Of a stretch of DNA of 64,000 nt, positions 42,852 through 50,637 are shown in pieces (within the stretch, counting starts at the first letter, position 1; each line of letters begins with the position of its first letter). The stretch is from Streptomyces zhaozhouensis. GTDB lineage: Bacteria > Actinomycetota > Actinomycetes > Streptomycetales > Streptomycetaceae. The notes beneath the pieces are model-generated. The model was not told the DNA's origin. It worked only from the letters and a program-made list of their open reading frames with translations, and searched no databases. Location of the stretch: assembly GCF_900230195.1 (NCBI RefSeq), contig NZ_OCNE01000018.1, positions 1 through 64,000 on the forward strand, in the 5' to 3' direction. Position numbers and translations under genes: made by a program.

Positions 42852-44267
42852 ATGGCAAAGGCTCCCGTACTCACCCCCCAGGCGGAGGACTTCCCCCGCT
42901 GGTACCAGGACGTGATCAGCAAGGCCGAGCTGGCCGACAACGGGCCGGTCCGCGGCACCATGGTCATCCGACCGTACGGCTACGGTCTCTGGGAGCGGAT
43001 GCAGGCGGAGCTGGACACCCGGATCAAGGCGACCGGCGCGCGCAACGCCTACTTCCCGCTGCTGATCCCGCAGTCGTACCTGGCCAAGGAGGCCGAGCAC
43101 GTCGACGGCTTCGCCCCCGAGCTGGCCGTGGTCACCCACGGCGGCGGCAAGCAGCTGGAGGAGCCGGCGGTCGTCCGCCCCACGTCCGAGACCATCATCA
43201 ACGAGTACTTCGCGAAGTGGGTGCAGAGCTACCGCGACCTGCCGCTGCTGATCAACCAGTGGGCCAACGTGGTCCGTTGGGAGATGCGGCCGCGGGTCTT
43301 CCTGCGCACCAGCGAGTTCCTCTGGCAGGAGGGGCACACCGCCCACGCCAGCTACGAGGACGCCCGCGACTTCGCCTCGCTGATCCACACCGACGTCTAC
43401 GCCGACGTGATGGTCAACGTGCTCGGCATCGACGTGGTGCTGGGCCGCAAGACGCCCTCCGAGCGCTTCGCCGGCGCGATCAACACCCTGACGCTGGAGG
43501 CCATGATGGCCGACGGCAAGGCGCTCCAGATGGGCACCAGCCACGAGCTGGGCCAGAACTTCGCCCGCGCCTTCGACACCCGCTTCCTCGGGAAGGACGG
43601 CGAACGCGACCTGGTCTGGCAGACCTCCTGGGGCGCCTCGACCCGCATGGTCGGCGGTCTGATCATGTCCCACGGCGACGACAACGGTCTGCGCGTGCCG
43701 CCCCGGCTCGCCGCCGTCCAGGCCGTCGTGCTGGCGATCAAGGGCGACGACGCGGTGGTCACCCGGGTCCGCGAGATCGGCGCCCAGCTGGCCGCCGCCG
43801 GCGTCCGCGTCGAGGTGGACGACCGCACCGACATCCCGTTCGGCCGTCGCGCGGTCGACTGGGAGCTGAAGGGCGTGCCGATCCGCGTCGAGGTCGGGCC
43901 GCGCGACCTGGAGGCGGGCACCGCGATGCTGGCGCGGCGCGTTCCCGGCGGCAAGGAGCCGGTCGCGATCGACGCGCTGCCCACCGTGGTCCCGACCGCG
44001 CTGGAGGAGGACCAGGAGCTGCTGCTGCGGCAGTCGCGGGAGCGCAGGGAGAGCCGCACCTTCGACGTGCGGACCCTGGACGAGGCCGCCGAGGCGGCGA
44101 AGTCCGGCGGCTGGGCGCGGCTGCCGTGGTCGGAGGTCGGCGCGGAGGGCGAGAAGCGCCTTGCCGAGGACGCCGTCACCGTGCGCTGCCTGGTCGCCGA
44201 GGACGGCTCCGTGCCGACCTCGGACGACGCCCCCGGCACGCTGGCCGTGGTGGGCCGCTCCTACTGA
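42852..44267 (+). CDS. proS: Prolyl-tRNA synthetase, archaeal/eukaryotic type
   Basis: A 471-residue class II synthetase charging tRNA-Pro. The first motifs are DFPRWYQDVISKAELADNGPVRG and MVIRPYGYGLWERM; motif 2 region NVVRWEMRPRVFLRTSEFLWQEGHTAH and motif 3 region MGTSHELGQNFARAF (proline site) are those of the short, archaeal/eukaryotic-like ProRS. The INS editing domain of the roughly 570-residue bacterial form is absent, and the chain ends in the conserved tyrosine (GRSY). The usual C-terminal zinc cysteines are not evident. ATG 42852 is chosen from family alignment. Confidence 0.93.
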   Translation: MAKAPVLTPQAEDFPRWYQDVISKAELADNGPVRGTMVIRPYGYGLWERMQAELDTRIKATGARNAYFPLLIPQSYLAKEAEHVDGFAPELAVVTHGGGKQLEEPAVVRPTSETIINEYFAKWVQSYRDLPLLINQWANVVRWEMRPRVFLRTSEFLWQEGHTAHASYEDARDFASLIHTDVYADVMVNVLGIDVVLGRKTPSERFAGAINTLTLEAMMADGKALQMGTSHELGQNFARAFDTRFLGKDGERDLVWQTSWGASTRMVGGLIMSHGDDNGLRVPPRLAAVQAVVLAIKGDDAVVTRVREIGAQLAAAGVRVEVDDRTDIPFGRRAVDWELKGVPIRVEVGPRDLEAGTAMLARRVPGGKEPVAIDALPTVVPTALEEDQELLLRQSRERRESRTFDVRTLDEAAEAAKSGGWARLPWSEVGAEGEKRLAEDAVTVRCLVAEDGSVPTSDDAPGTLAVVGRSY

Positions 44268-44398
44268 GCCCCGGCCCGGGGGCGGTGCCCGCCGCCCCCG
44301 GGCCCTCGTGTGTGCGCTACGAACTGACGGGTAAGTGCAAATTCGCGGACTTGCCCCGGAATCGGAACACAGCGGGGGCATCGCTCGTTATCCACGAC

Positions 44399-44998
44399 GT
44401 GAGCACGACACCACCAGTTCTCGCCGCCGAGCTGGCACACGCGTGGGCCGACATCCAGAGGCACCACCCGGAGCTGCCGGACCTGGCCGCGCCCGAATCC
44501 CTGATCGGAGAGTCCTCGTCGGCCTGCGGCGCCGAGCTCTCCTTCGAACGACTGCTGCACGAGGCGGTGCACGGCATCGCCGCCGCCCGGGGGGTCAGGG
44601 ACACCTCTCGCGCGGGGCGCTACCACAACCGCAGGTTCCTCGCGATCGCCGAGGAGCTCGGGCTCGACCACCCCGAGGAGCCGCACCCCAGCAGCGGTTT
44701 CTCGCTGGTCACCGTCAGCCCGGAGACCAAGCGCCGCTACCGGCTCACCGCCGAGCGGCTCCAGCGCGCCCTCAAGGCGCACCTGGCCGCGACGGCCAGC
44801 GACACCAAGCGCAGCTTCCGCGGCCCGGCCGCCCGCCACGGTTCCTCCGGCGGTGGGGTCCGCGTCAAGGCCGTCTGCGACTGCGGTCGGAACGTCCGGG
44901 TGGTGCCCTCGGTGCTGGCCCAGGCCCCGATCATGTGCGGCGCCTGCAAGACGCCCTTCCAGATCGTGGAAGCGGTGACCGTGGCGGCCTCCTCCTGA
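44399..44998 (+). CDS. SprT-like zinc metalloprotease
   Basis: A 199-residue protein. LLHEAVHGIAAARGVRDTSRAGRYHNRRFLAIAEELGL (in parts) contains HEAVH, the HExxH zinc-protease motif, with the third ligand histidine in YHNRRF, as in SprT/Spartan proteases that cut DNA-crosslinked proteins. The C-terminal 50 residues have a zinc ribbon (CDCGRNVRVV ... MCGACKTPF). GTG 44399 is inferred from the domain start; a TATCCA just upstream suggests a leaderless transcript. Role in DNA repair is by analogy. Confidence 0.85.
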   Translation: MSTTPPVLAAELAHAWADIQRHHPELPDLAAPESLIGESSSACGAELSFERLLHEAVHGIAAARGVRDTSRAGRYHNRRFLAIAEELGLDHPEEPHPSSGFSLVTVSPETKRRYRLTAERLQRALKAHLAATASDTKRSFRGPAARHGSSGGGVRVKAVCDCGRNVRVVPSVLAQAPIMCGACKTPFQIVEAVTVAASS

Positions 44999-45008
44999 GC
45001 GGCTGTGG

Positions 45009-45014
45009 CAGAAT
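45009..45014 (+). promoter_or_regulatory. Possible extended -10 upstream of rpsP
   Basis: TGTGGCAGAAT ends at 45014; CAGAAT as a -10 with a TG upstream. No good -35. The leader to rpsP would be about 130 bases. Confidence 0.3.
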
Positions 45015-45147
45015 GGTCCGCTGAACTCGACAGTCGCCAGGAACCCTCTCTCCCTCGGCTGCCGCAGTCCACCGGGCCTCGGCCGGCCGCATCCCCACGC
45101 GGCGCGGACGGGCTCACCACGTCAATCACGCAGGAGACACCACACCC

Positions 45148-45573
45148 GTGGCAGTCAAGATCAAGCTGAAGCGTCTGGGCAAGATCCGTTCGCCTCACTA
45201 CCGCATCATCGTCGCCGACGCACGTACCCGCCGGGACGGTCGGGCCATCGAGGAGATCGGCCTGTACCACCCGGTGCAGAACCCGTCGCGCATCGAGGTC
45301 GACTCGGACCGCGTGCAGCACTGGCTGAGCGTCGGTGCCCAGCCGACGGAGGCCGTGCTCGGCATCCTCAAGGCGACCGGCGACTGGCAGAAGTTCCGTG
45401 GTCTGCCGGCCCCGCCGCCCCTGAAGGAGCCCGCCGTCCGCCCCGACCGCCGCGCCGCCTTCGAGGCCGCCGCCAAGGAGTCGGGTGGCGAGCCGAAGGG
45501 CGAGGCCATCACCCCCAAGGCGAAGAAGGCCGAGAAGAAGGCCGAGGCACCGGCCGAGTCCTCCGAGGGCTGA
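45148..45573 (+). CDS. rpsP: 30S ribosomal protein S16
   Basis: A 141-residue S16. The conserved 85-residue core begins MAVKIKLKRLGKIRSPHYRIIVADARTRRDGRAIEEIGLYHP (in parts) with VQHWLSVGAQPTEAV; the last 50 residues are a lysine/alanine/glutamate-rich extension (PKAKKAEKKAEAPAESS) usual in actinobacteria. GTG start after GGAGA. First gene of rpsP-khpA. Confidence 0.97.
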   Translation: MAVKIKLKRLGKIRSPHYRIIVADARTRRDGRAIEEIGLYHPVQNPSRIEVDSDRVQHWLSVGAQPTEAVLGILKATGDWQKFRGLPAPPPLKEPAVRPDRRAAFEAAAKESGGEPKGEAITPKAKKAEKKAEAPAESSEG

Positions 45574-45574
45574 G

Positions 45575-45814
45575 ATGCTTGAGGAGGCCCTGGAGCACCT
45601 GGTGAAGGGCATCGTCGACAATCCCGACGAGGTCCAGGTCGCCTCGCGCACTCTGCGCCGGGGCCGTGTGCTGGAGGTCCGGGTGCATCCCGAGGACCTC
45701 GGCAAGGTGATCGGCCGCAACGGCCGCACCGCGCGTTCGCTGCGCACGGTCGTGGGCGCGCTCGGGGGCAAGGGCATCCGTGTCGACCTGGTCGACGCGG
45801 ACGAGGTCCGCTGA
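45575..45814 (+). CDS. khpA: KH-domain RNA-binding protein KhpA
   Basis: A 79-residue protein. MLEEALEHLVKGIVDNPDEVQV leads into a single KH domain with GxxG loop VIGRNGRTARSLRT. KhpA proteins bind RNA with KhpB and affect cell size and division in Gram-positives. It starts 1 base after the rpsP stop, so is translationally coupled. Ends before a very stable hairpin. Confidence 0.95.
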   Translation: MLEEALEHLVKGIVDNPDEVQVASRTLRRGRVLEVRVHPEDLGKVIGRNGRTARSLRTVVGALGGKGIRVDLVDADEVR

Positions 45815-45834
45815 GAGCGTCACATGGCATCACC

Positions 45835-45872
45835 GTGAGGGCCGGGTGCGGTTCGCCGCACCCGGCCCTCAC
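45835..45872 (+). terminator. Very stable UUCG hairpin between khpA and rimM
   Basis: A perfect 17-bp GC-rich stem (45835-45851 with 45856-45872) is closed by a TTCG tetraloop. There is no T tract, so it may terminate, pause or protect the upstream transcript. Confidence 0.7.
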
Positions 45873-45933
45873 GCGTGCCGCCCCGCCATCCGCGGGTCCC
45901 CGACCCGCCACCACGTGAGGAACGAAGAGCACA

Positions 45934-46485
45934 GTGCAACTGGTCGTCGCGCGCGTGGGCCGCGCCCACGGGATCAAGGGCGAGGTCACCGTCGAGGTGC
46001 GCACCGACGAGCCCGAACTGCGGCTGGCCCCCGGCGAGGTCCTGACCACCGAGCCGGCCGGCGTCGGCCCGCTGACCGTCGAGAGCGGCCGGGTGCACGG
46101 CGGCCGCCTGCTGCTGCGGTTCGCCGGCGTCGGCTCCCGCGACGCGGCCGAGGCGCTCCGGAACACCCTGCTGGTCGCCGAGGTGGACCCCGACCAACTC
46201 CCGGACGACCCCGAGGAGTTCTACGACCACCAGCTGGTCGGGCTGACCGTGGTCACCGCGCGCGGTGGGGCGGAGGTCGGCACCGTGCGCGAGGTGTCCC
46301 ATCTGCCGGGGCAGGACCTGCTGGTGGTGGCCGGGCCCGAGGGCGGCGAGGTGTTCGTCCCCTTCGTGGAGGCGATCGTGCCCGAGGTCGACCTGGAGCG
46401 CGGCCGGGTGGTCGTCGACCCGCCGCCCGGACTGCTGGAGCTGGACGGGCAGGGTTCGGCGGCGGAGCCGGGGGCCGGCGCGTGA
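45934..46485 (+). CDS. rimM: Ribosome maturation factor RimM
   Basis: A 183-residue 16S rRNA processing factor. VARVGRAHGIKGEVTVEVRTDEPELRLAPGEVL is the RimM N-terminal domain, and LVGLTVVTA, LLVVAG and VFVPFVEAIVPEVDLERGRVVVDPPPGLLEL form the PRC-barrel. GTG start. Overlaps trmD by 4 bases. Confidence 0.95.
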   Translation: MQLVVARVGRAHGIKGEVTVEVRTDEPELRLAPGEVLTTEPAGVGPLTVESGRVHGGRLLLRFAGVGSRDAAEALRNTLLVAEVDPDQLPDDPEEFYDHQLVGLTVVTARGGAEVGTVREVSHLPGQDLLVVAGPEGGEVFVPFVEAIVPEVDLERGRVVVDPPPGLLELDGQGSAAEPGAGA

Positions 46486-47291
46486 GGCTGGACGTCGTCA
46501 CCATCTTCCCCGAGTACCTGGAGCCGTTGAACGTCTCCCTCGTCGGCAAGGCGCGCGCCCGGGGCCAGCTCGACGTCCGCGTCCACGACCTGCGCGCCCA
46601 CACCCACGACCGGCACCACACGGTCGACGACACTCCCTACGGCGGCGGGCCGGGCATGGTCATGAAGCCCGAGCCCTGGGGCGAGGCGCTGGACGCCGTG
46701 CTGGCCTCGGGCGAGGGGCGTCCCGTGATGGTCGTGCCGACGCCGAGCGGGCGGCCGTTCACCCAGGAGCTGGCCGTCGAGCTGGCCCGTGAACCCTGGC
46801 TGGTCTTCACCCCGGCGCGGTACGAGGGGATCGACCGACGGGTGATCGAGGAGTACGGCGCGCGGCTGGACGTGCGGGAGCTGTCTGTCGGCGACTACGT
46901 GCTGGCCGGGGGCGAGGCGCCGGTGCTGGTGATGGTCGAGGCCATCGCGCGGCTGCTCCCCGGGGTGCTGGGCAACGCGGACTCGCACCGGGACGACTCG
47001 TTCGCGCCAGGGGCGATGGCCGAGCTGCTGGAGGGGCCGGTCTACACCAAGCCGCCCGAGTGGCGCGGCAGGACCGTGCCCGAGGTGCTGAGCAGCGGCC
47101 ACCACGGGCGCGTCGCCCGTTGGCGCAGGGACGAGGCGCTGCGGCGCACCAGCGCCCACCGTCCCGATCTGATCACCGGGCGCGGCCCCGAGGGCTTCGA
47201 CAGGCACGACCGCGCGACCCTGGCCGAACTGGGCTGGCGGGAGGACGCGGACGGCCGATTTTGGCGGGCGCCCGAGGCCGTGGAAGAATAG
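46482..47291 (+). CDS. trmD: tRNA (guanine-N1-37) methyltransferase
   Basis: A 269-residue SPOUT (knotted) enzyme that prevents frameshifting. LDVVTIFPEYLEPLNVSL, DDTPYGGGPGMVMKPEPWGEALDA, ARYEGIDRRVIEEYG and the knot ELSVGDYVLAGGEAPVLVMVEAIARLLPGV are all present. GTG start overlaps the rimM stop (GTGA). Confidence 0.97.
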   Translation: MRLDVVTIFPEYLEPLNVSLVGKARARGQLDVRVHDLRAHTHDRHHTVDDTPYGGGPGMVMKPEPWGEALDAVLASGEGRPVMVVPTPSGRPFTQELAVELAREPWLVFTPARYEGIDRRVIEEYGARLDVRELSVGDYVLAGGEAPVLVMVEAIARLLPGVLGNADSHRDDSFAPGAMAELLEGPVYTKPPEWRGRTVPEVLSSGHHGRVARWRRDEALRRTSAHRPDLITGRGPEGFDRHDRATLAELGWREDADGRFWRAPEAVEE

Positions 47292-47422
47292 GCCGCTGGC
47301 TCACGCCGGGCGTGCGACCCCGCCACAGGGGGACCGACGCCGCCGGGCGTCGCGCCGCACCACACCCACTTCTCGACGTTCCGCCGATGACCTGTGGCAT
47401 CGGGCGAGGAAAGCAGCAGGCC

Positions 47423-47770
47423 ATGAACCTCCTGGACAGCATCGACAGCGCCTCCCTGCGCGAGGACGTCCCCGACTTCCGCCCGGGTGACACCGTCAAC
47501 GTCCACGTCCGCGTCATCGAGGGCAACCGCTCCCGTGTGCAGCAGTTCAAGGGCGTGGTCATCCGTCGCCAGGGCTCCGGCGTGCGGGAGACCTTCACGG
47601 TCCGCAAGATCAGCTTCGGCGTCGGCGTCGAGCGCACCTTCCCGGTCCACACCCCCGTGGCGGAGAAGATCGAGGTCGTGACCCGCGGTGACGTCCGCCG
47701 CGCCAAGCTCTACTACCTGCGCAACCTGCGCGGCAAGGCCGCCAAGATCAAGGAGAAGCGGGAGAACTGA
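47423..47770 (+). CDS. rplS: 50S ribosomal protein L19
   Basis: A 115-residue L19: MNLLDSIDSASLREDVPDFRPGDTVNVHVRVIEGNRSRVQQFKGVVIRRQG (in parts), SFGVGVERTFPVHTP and C-terminal KLYYLRNLRGKAAKIKE. ATG 47423 follows AAAGCAGCAGG. Standard place after trmD. Confidence 0.97.
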   Translation: MNLLDSIDSASLREDVPDFRPGDTVNVHVRVIEGNRSRVQQFKGVVIRRQGSGVRETFTVRKISFGVGVERTFPVHTPVAEKIEVVTRGDVRRAKLYYLRNLRGKAAKIKEKREN

Positions 47771-47788
47771 CCTCCCCTCGCGGGCGGT

Positions 47789-47794
47789 TAGCAT
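47789..47794 (+). promoter_or_regulatory. -10 hexamer of a probable leaderless signal peptidase transcript
   Basis: TAGCAT ends 6 bases before GTG 47801. It would start a transcript for the four signal peptidase genes independently of rplS. Confidence 0.5.
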
Positions 47795-47800
47795 CTCCGC

Positions 47801-48514
47801 GTGACCGACTCCGACGCGGGGGCCTCCTCCGAACCACCCGAGCGCGACCAGCCCTCAGACTCACCGAAGTCCCGCAGGCGCTGGCCGCGCTCGGCCCGTT
47901 TCTGGCTGTCGGTGGCGTTGGCTACCGTGGTGGTGACCTCCCTGGTCAGCCGGTTCGTGGTGCAGCCCTTCGTGATCCCCAGCGGGTCCATGGAGGGCAC
48001 GCTGCGGGTGGGGGACCGGGTACTGGTCAACAAGCTGGCCTACAGCTTCGGCGGCGAGGTGGAACGGGGGGACATCGTGGTCTTCGACGGCGCGGGTTCC
48101 TTCGTCGCCCAGGAGCCCGATCCGGGGCCGTTGGAGCGGCTGTTGCGCACCGCGGCGGGCGCCGTGGGGCTGGCCAGCTCGTCCGACACGGACTTCGTGA
48201 AGCGGGTGATCGGGATCGGTGGGGACCGGGTGCGCTGTTGCGACGACGAGGGGCGGATCGAGGTCAACGGCGAGCCCCTGGAGGAGCCATATCTGCATCC
48301 GGGGGACAAACCTTCGAATGTCAGGTTTGATATTCGAGTGCCCGAGGGACGGTTGTGGGTAATGGGCGACCACCGTTCTGACTCGGCGGACTCCAGGGAG
48401 TATCTGGGCTCCCCGGGGGGTGGCACTGTCCCTGAGGACAAGGTCATCGGCCGCGCGGACTGGGTCGGTTGGCCCGTGGGGCGCTGGACGTCGCTCCGGT
48501 CGGACCATGGGTGA
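47801..48514 (+). CDS. sipW: Type I signal peptidase 1 (SipW-like)
   Basis: A 237-residue membrane protease that removes signal peptides. One N-terminal membrane helix (about 33-50). Catalytic Ser63 in VIPSGSMEGTL, catalytic Lys134 in DFVKRVIGIGGDRV, and box MGDHRSDSADSREYLG near the C-terminus. Three paralogues follow directly; this matches the sipWXYZ array of Streptomyces. Overlaps the next gene by 8 bases. Confidence 0.92.
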   Translation: MTDSDAGASSEPPERDQPSDSPKSRRRWPRSARFWLSVALATVVVTSLVSRFVVQPFVIPSGSMEGTLRVGDRVLVNKLAYSFGGEVERGDIVVFDGAGSFVAQEPDPGPLERLLRTAAGAVGLASSSDTDFVKRVIGIGGDRVRCCDDEGRIEVNGEPLEEPYLHPGDKPSNVRFDIRVPEGRLWVMGDHRSDSADSREYLGSPGGGTVPEDKVIGRADWVGWPVGRWTSLRSDHG

Positions 48515-49799
48515 GCGAGGCCGTCCGCGCGGGCGCCGGGGTGATCGCCCGGAGCGCGCCGCGGGGCGGGGGCACGAGCGACCCGACTCCGGGGCGGCCC
48601 AGGGCGCGCCCGGCGCGGGGGCGTCGTCGGACGAGGCGGACCAGGAGCGGTGGGGACGGCACGCGGCCTCGCGGGGCGCGCCCCGCGAGGAGCCGGGGGA
48701 CGAGCCCGCCGCGACGCTGCGCGGCCCCGGCGAGGGGCGGGCGGCCCGCCGCCGCGCGGCCAAGCGCATCAAGCGCCGCAGGCGGCTGCGCGCCACCCGT
48801 GAGATACCGATACTCATCGGCACCGCGCTGCTGATAGCGCTGGTGCTGAAGACGTTTCTGGTGCAGGCGTTCGTGATCCCCTCCGGTTCGATGGAGGAGA
48901 CGATCAAGATCGACGACCGGGTGCTGGTGGACAAGCTCACCCCGTGGTTCGGCTGGAAGCCCGACCGGGGGGATGTCGTGGTCTTCAGGGACCCGGGCGG
49001 TTGGCTCGCCTCCGAGGGGGCCGAGACCACGGAGAGCGAACTGCCGGTCGGGATCGAGCAGGGGCGGGACTTTCTGACCTGGATCGGTCTGCTGCCGTCG
49101 CAGGACGATCAGGATCTGATCAAGCGGGTGATCGCCGTCGGTGGTGACACCGTGGTCTGCTGCGACGACTCCGGCCGGATCACGGTCAACGGCGCGGCGT
49201 TGGACGAGCCCTATCTCTACCCGGGGAACCCTCCCTCGCAGATCGAGTTCGAGGTGACCGTCCCGGAGGAGCGCCTCTTCGTGATGGGCGACCACCGGTC
49301 GAACTCGGCCGACTCCCGCTATCACCTGGACGACGAGGGGCAGGGTACGGTACCCGAGAGCCTGGTCGTGGGCCGGGCCATGGTGATCGCCTGGCCCTTC
49401 GGACACTGGCAGCGGCTGGGCGACGCCGAGGCGTTCGCCGGGGTCCCCGACCCCGGCACGGGCACGGTCAACGCCCGGGGGCCCACCGAGGCGAAGGAAA
49501 ACCCACCACTGCCGATCCCTGCGGAACTCCCGCTCGTTATGGGTGTGGTGGGCCTGTTGCGGCCCTCGGACCGGTCAACGCGGAGCGTGAGGAGTGGATG
49601 TGGGGGATGTGGCGGTGGGTGCGCGATCCAACGCGGAGGAGCCGGAGGACCGTCCGGTGAGTCCGACTGGCGACGTGCCCGGCGATGGCACCCCCGACTC
49701 GGGATCGGCCGCCGGCGCCGGCGAAGACGGCGCGCGGGAGGCTGCCGGGGCGCCGGAGGAGAAGCCGGAGCAGAAGAAGGCGGAGGAGGGCGGGCGTAA
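48507..49799 (+). CDS. sipX: Type I signal peptidase 2 (SipX-like) with run-on tail
   Basis: A 430-residue signal peptidase as read; normal members are about 300-320. A long charged N-terminus (1-95) precedes a membrane helix (100-117), Ser128 in VIPSGSMEE, Lys206 in LIKRVIAVGGDTV, and MGDHRSNSADSRYHLDD. A hydrophobic segment LPLVMGVVGLLR near residue 360 is where family members end soon after. Here no stop occurs until 49799, so the last 60-70 residues are arginine/glycine-rich, read in another frame of sipY. ATG 48507. Confidence 0.85.
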   Translation: MGERGRPRGRRGDRPERAAGRGHERPDSGAAQGAPGAGASSDEADQERWGRHAASRGAPREEPGDEPAATLRGPGEGRAARRRAAKRIKRRRRLRATREIPILIGTALLIALVLKTFLVQAFVIPSGSMEETIKIDDRVLVDKLTPWFGWKPDRGDVVVFRDPGGWLASEGAETTESELPVGIEQGRDFLTWIGLLPSQDDQDLIKRVIAVGGDTVVCCDDSGRITVNGAALDEPYLYPGNPPSQIEFEVTVPEERLFVMGDHRSNSADSRYHLDDEGQGTVPESLVVGRAMVIAWPFGHWQRLGDAEAFAGVPDPGTGTVNARGPTEAKENPPLPIPAELPLVMGVVGLLRPSDRSTRSVRSGCGGCGGGCAIQRGGAGGPSGESDWRRARRWHPRLGIGRRRRRRRRAGGCRGAGGEAGAEEGGGGRA

Positions 49800-50580
49800 G
49801 CACCGTTCCTTCTGGAAGGAGCTGCCGATCCTGATCGGGATCGCCGTGGTGCTGGCCCTGTTCATCAAGACGTTCCTGGTGCAGGCCTTCTCGATCCCGT
49901 CGGACTCGATGCAGAACACCCTCCAGCGGGGCGACCGGGTGCTGGTGGACAAGCTCACCCCGTGGTTCGGCTCCACGCCGGAGCGCGGGGAGGTCGTCGT
50001 CTTCGAGGACCCGGGCGGCTGGCTCGGCGACTCCCCGTCCAGCGGCGGGTTCGGTGCGGCCGTGCAGGACGCGTTGAGCACGATCGGGCTGATGCCGTCC
50101 TCCGAGGACAAGGACCTGATCAAGCGCGTCATCGCGGTCGGCGGCGACACCGTGGAGTGCCACAAGGGCGGCCCGGTCCTGGTGAACGGCGAGGCCGTCG
50201 ACGAGAGCGACTACCTCTACCCGGGGAACAGCGCGTGCGACGATCGTCCGTTCGGGCCGATCGAGGTGCCCGAGGGGCGGCTGTGGGTCATGGGCGATCA
50301 CCGGCAGGACTCGCTGGACTCCCGCTACCACCAGAACCTGGCCGGTCAGGGCACGGTCTCCGAGGACGACGTGGTGGGGCGCGCCGTCGTCATCGCCTGG
50401 CCGGTGACCCGTTGGGGGACGCTGCCGGTGCCGGGTTCCTTCGACGCGCTGGCCGGGCCGGCTGCGGTGGGAGCCCCGGGCGCGGTCGCGCTGGTGGGTG
50501 CCGTTCCGCTGGTGCTCTGGCGCCGCCGACTGGCCGCCTCGGCGGCCGGGCGGATCGATATGCGGGGCCCCGCGGGCTGA
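49600..50580 (+). CDS. sipY: Type I signal peptidase 3 (SipY-like)
   Basis: A 326-residue signal peptidase. An acidic N-terminus (1-68) precedes a membrane helix (74-92), catalytic Ser103 in SIPSDSMQNTL, Lys175 in LIKRVIAVGGDTVEC, box MGDHRQDSLDSRYHQ, and a second C-terminal membrane segment (ALVGAVPLVLW). GAGGAG at 49589-49594 points to GTG 49600 (5-base spacing); GTG 49594 or 49609 are alternatives. Its 5' 200 bases also encode the tail of sipX in a different frame. Confidence 0.9.
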   Translation: MGDVAVGARSNAEEPEDRPVSPTGDVPGDGTPDSGSAAGAGEDGAREAAGAPEEKPEQKKAEEGGRKHRSFWKELPILIGIAVVLALFIKTFLVQAFSIPSDSMQNTLQRGDRVLVDKLTPWFGSTPERGEVVVFEDPGGWLGDSPSSGGFGAAVQDALSTIGLMPSSEDKDLIKRVIAVGGDTVECHKGGPVLVNGEAVDESDYLYPGNSACDDRPFGPIEVPEGRLWVMGDHRQDSLDSRYHQNLAGQGTVSEDDVVGRAVVIAWPVTRWGTLPVPGSFDALAGPAAVGAPGAVALVGAVPLVLWRRRLAASAAGRIDMRGPAG

Positions 50581-50637
50581 TCGGAACCGCCCCGATGGGT
50601 AGGGTCACCCTCTGAGAGCAATCAGGAGGGGGCATCG

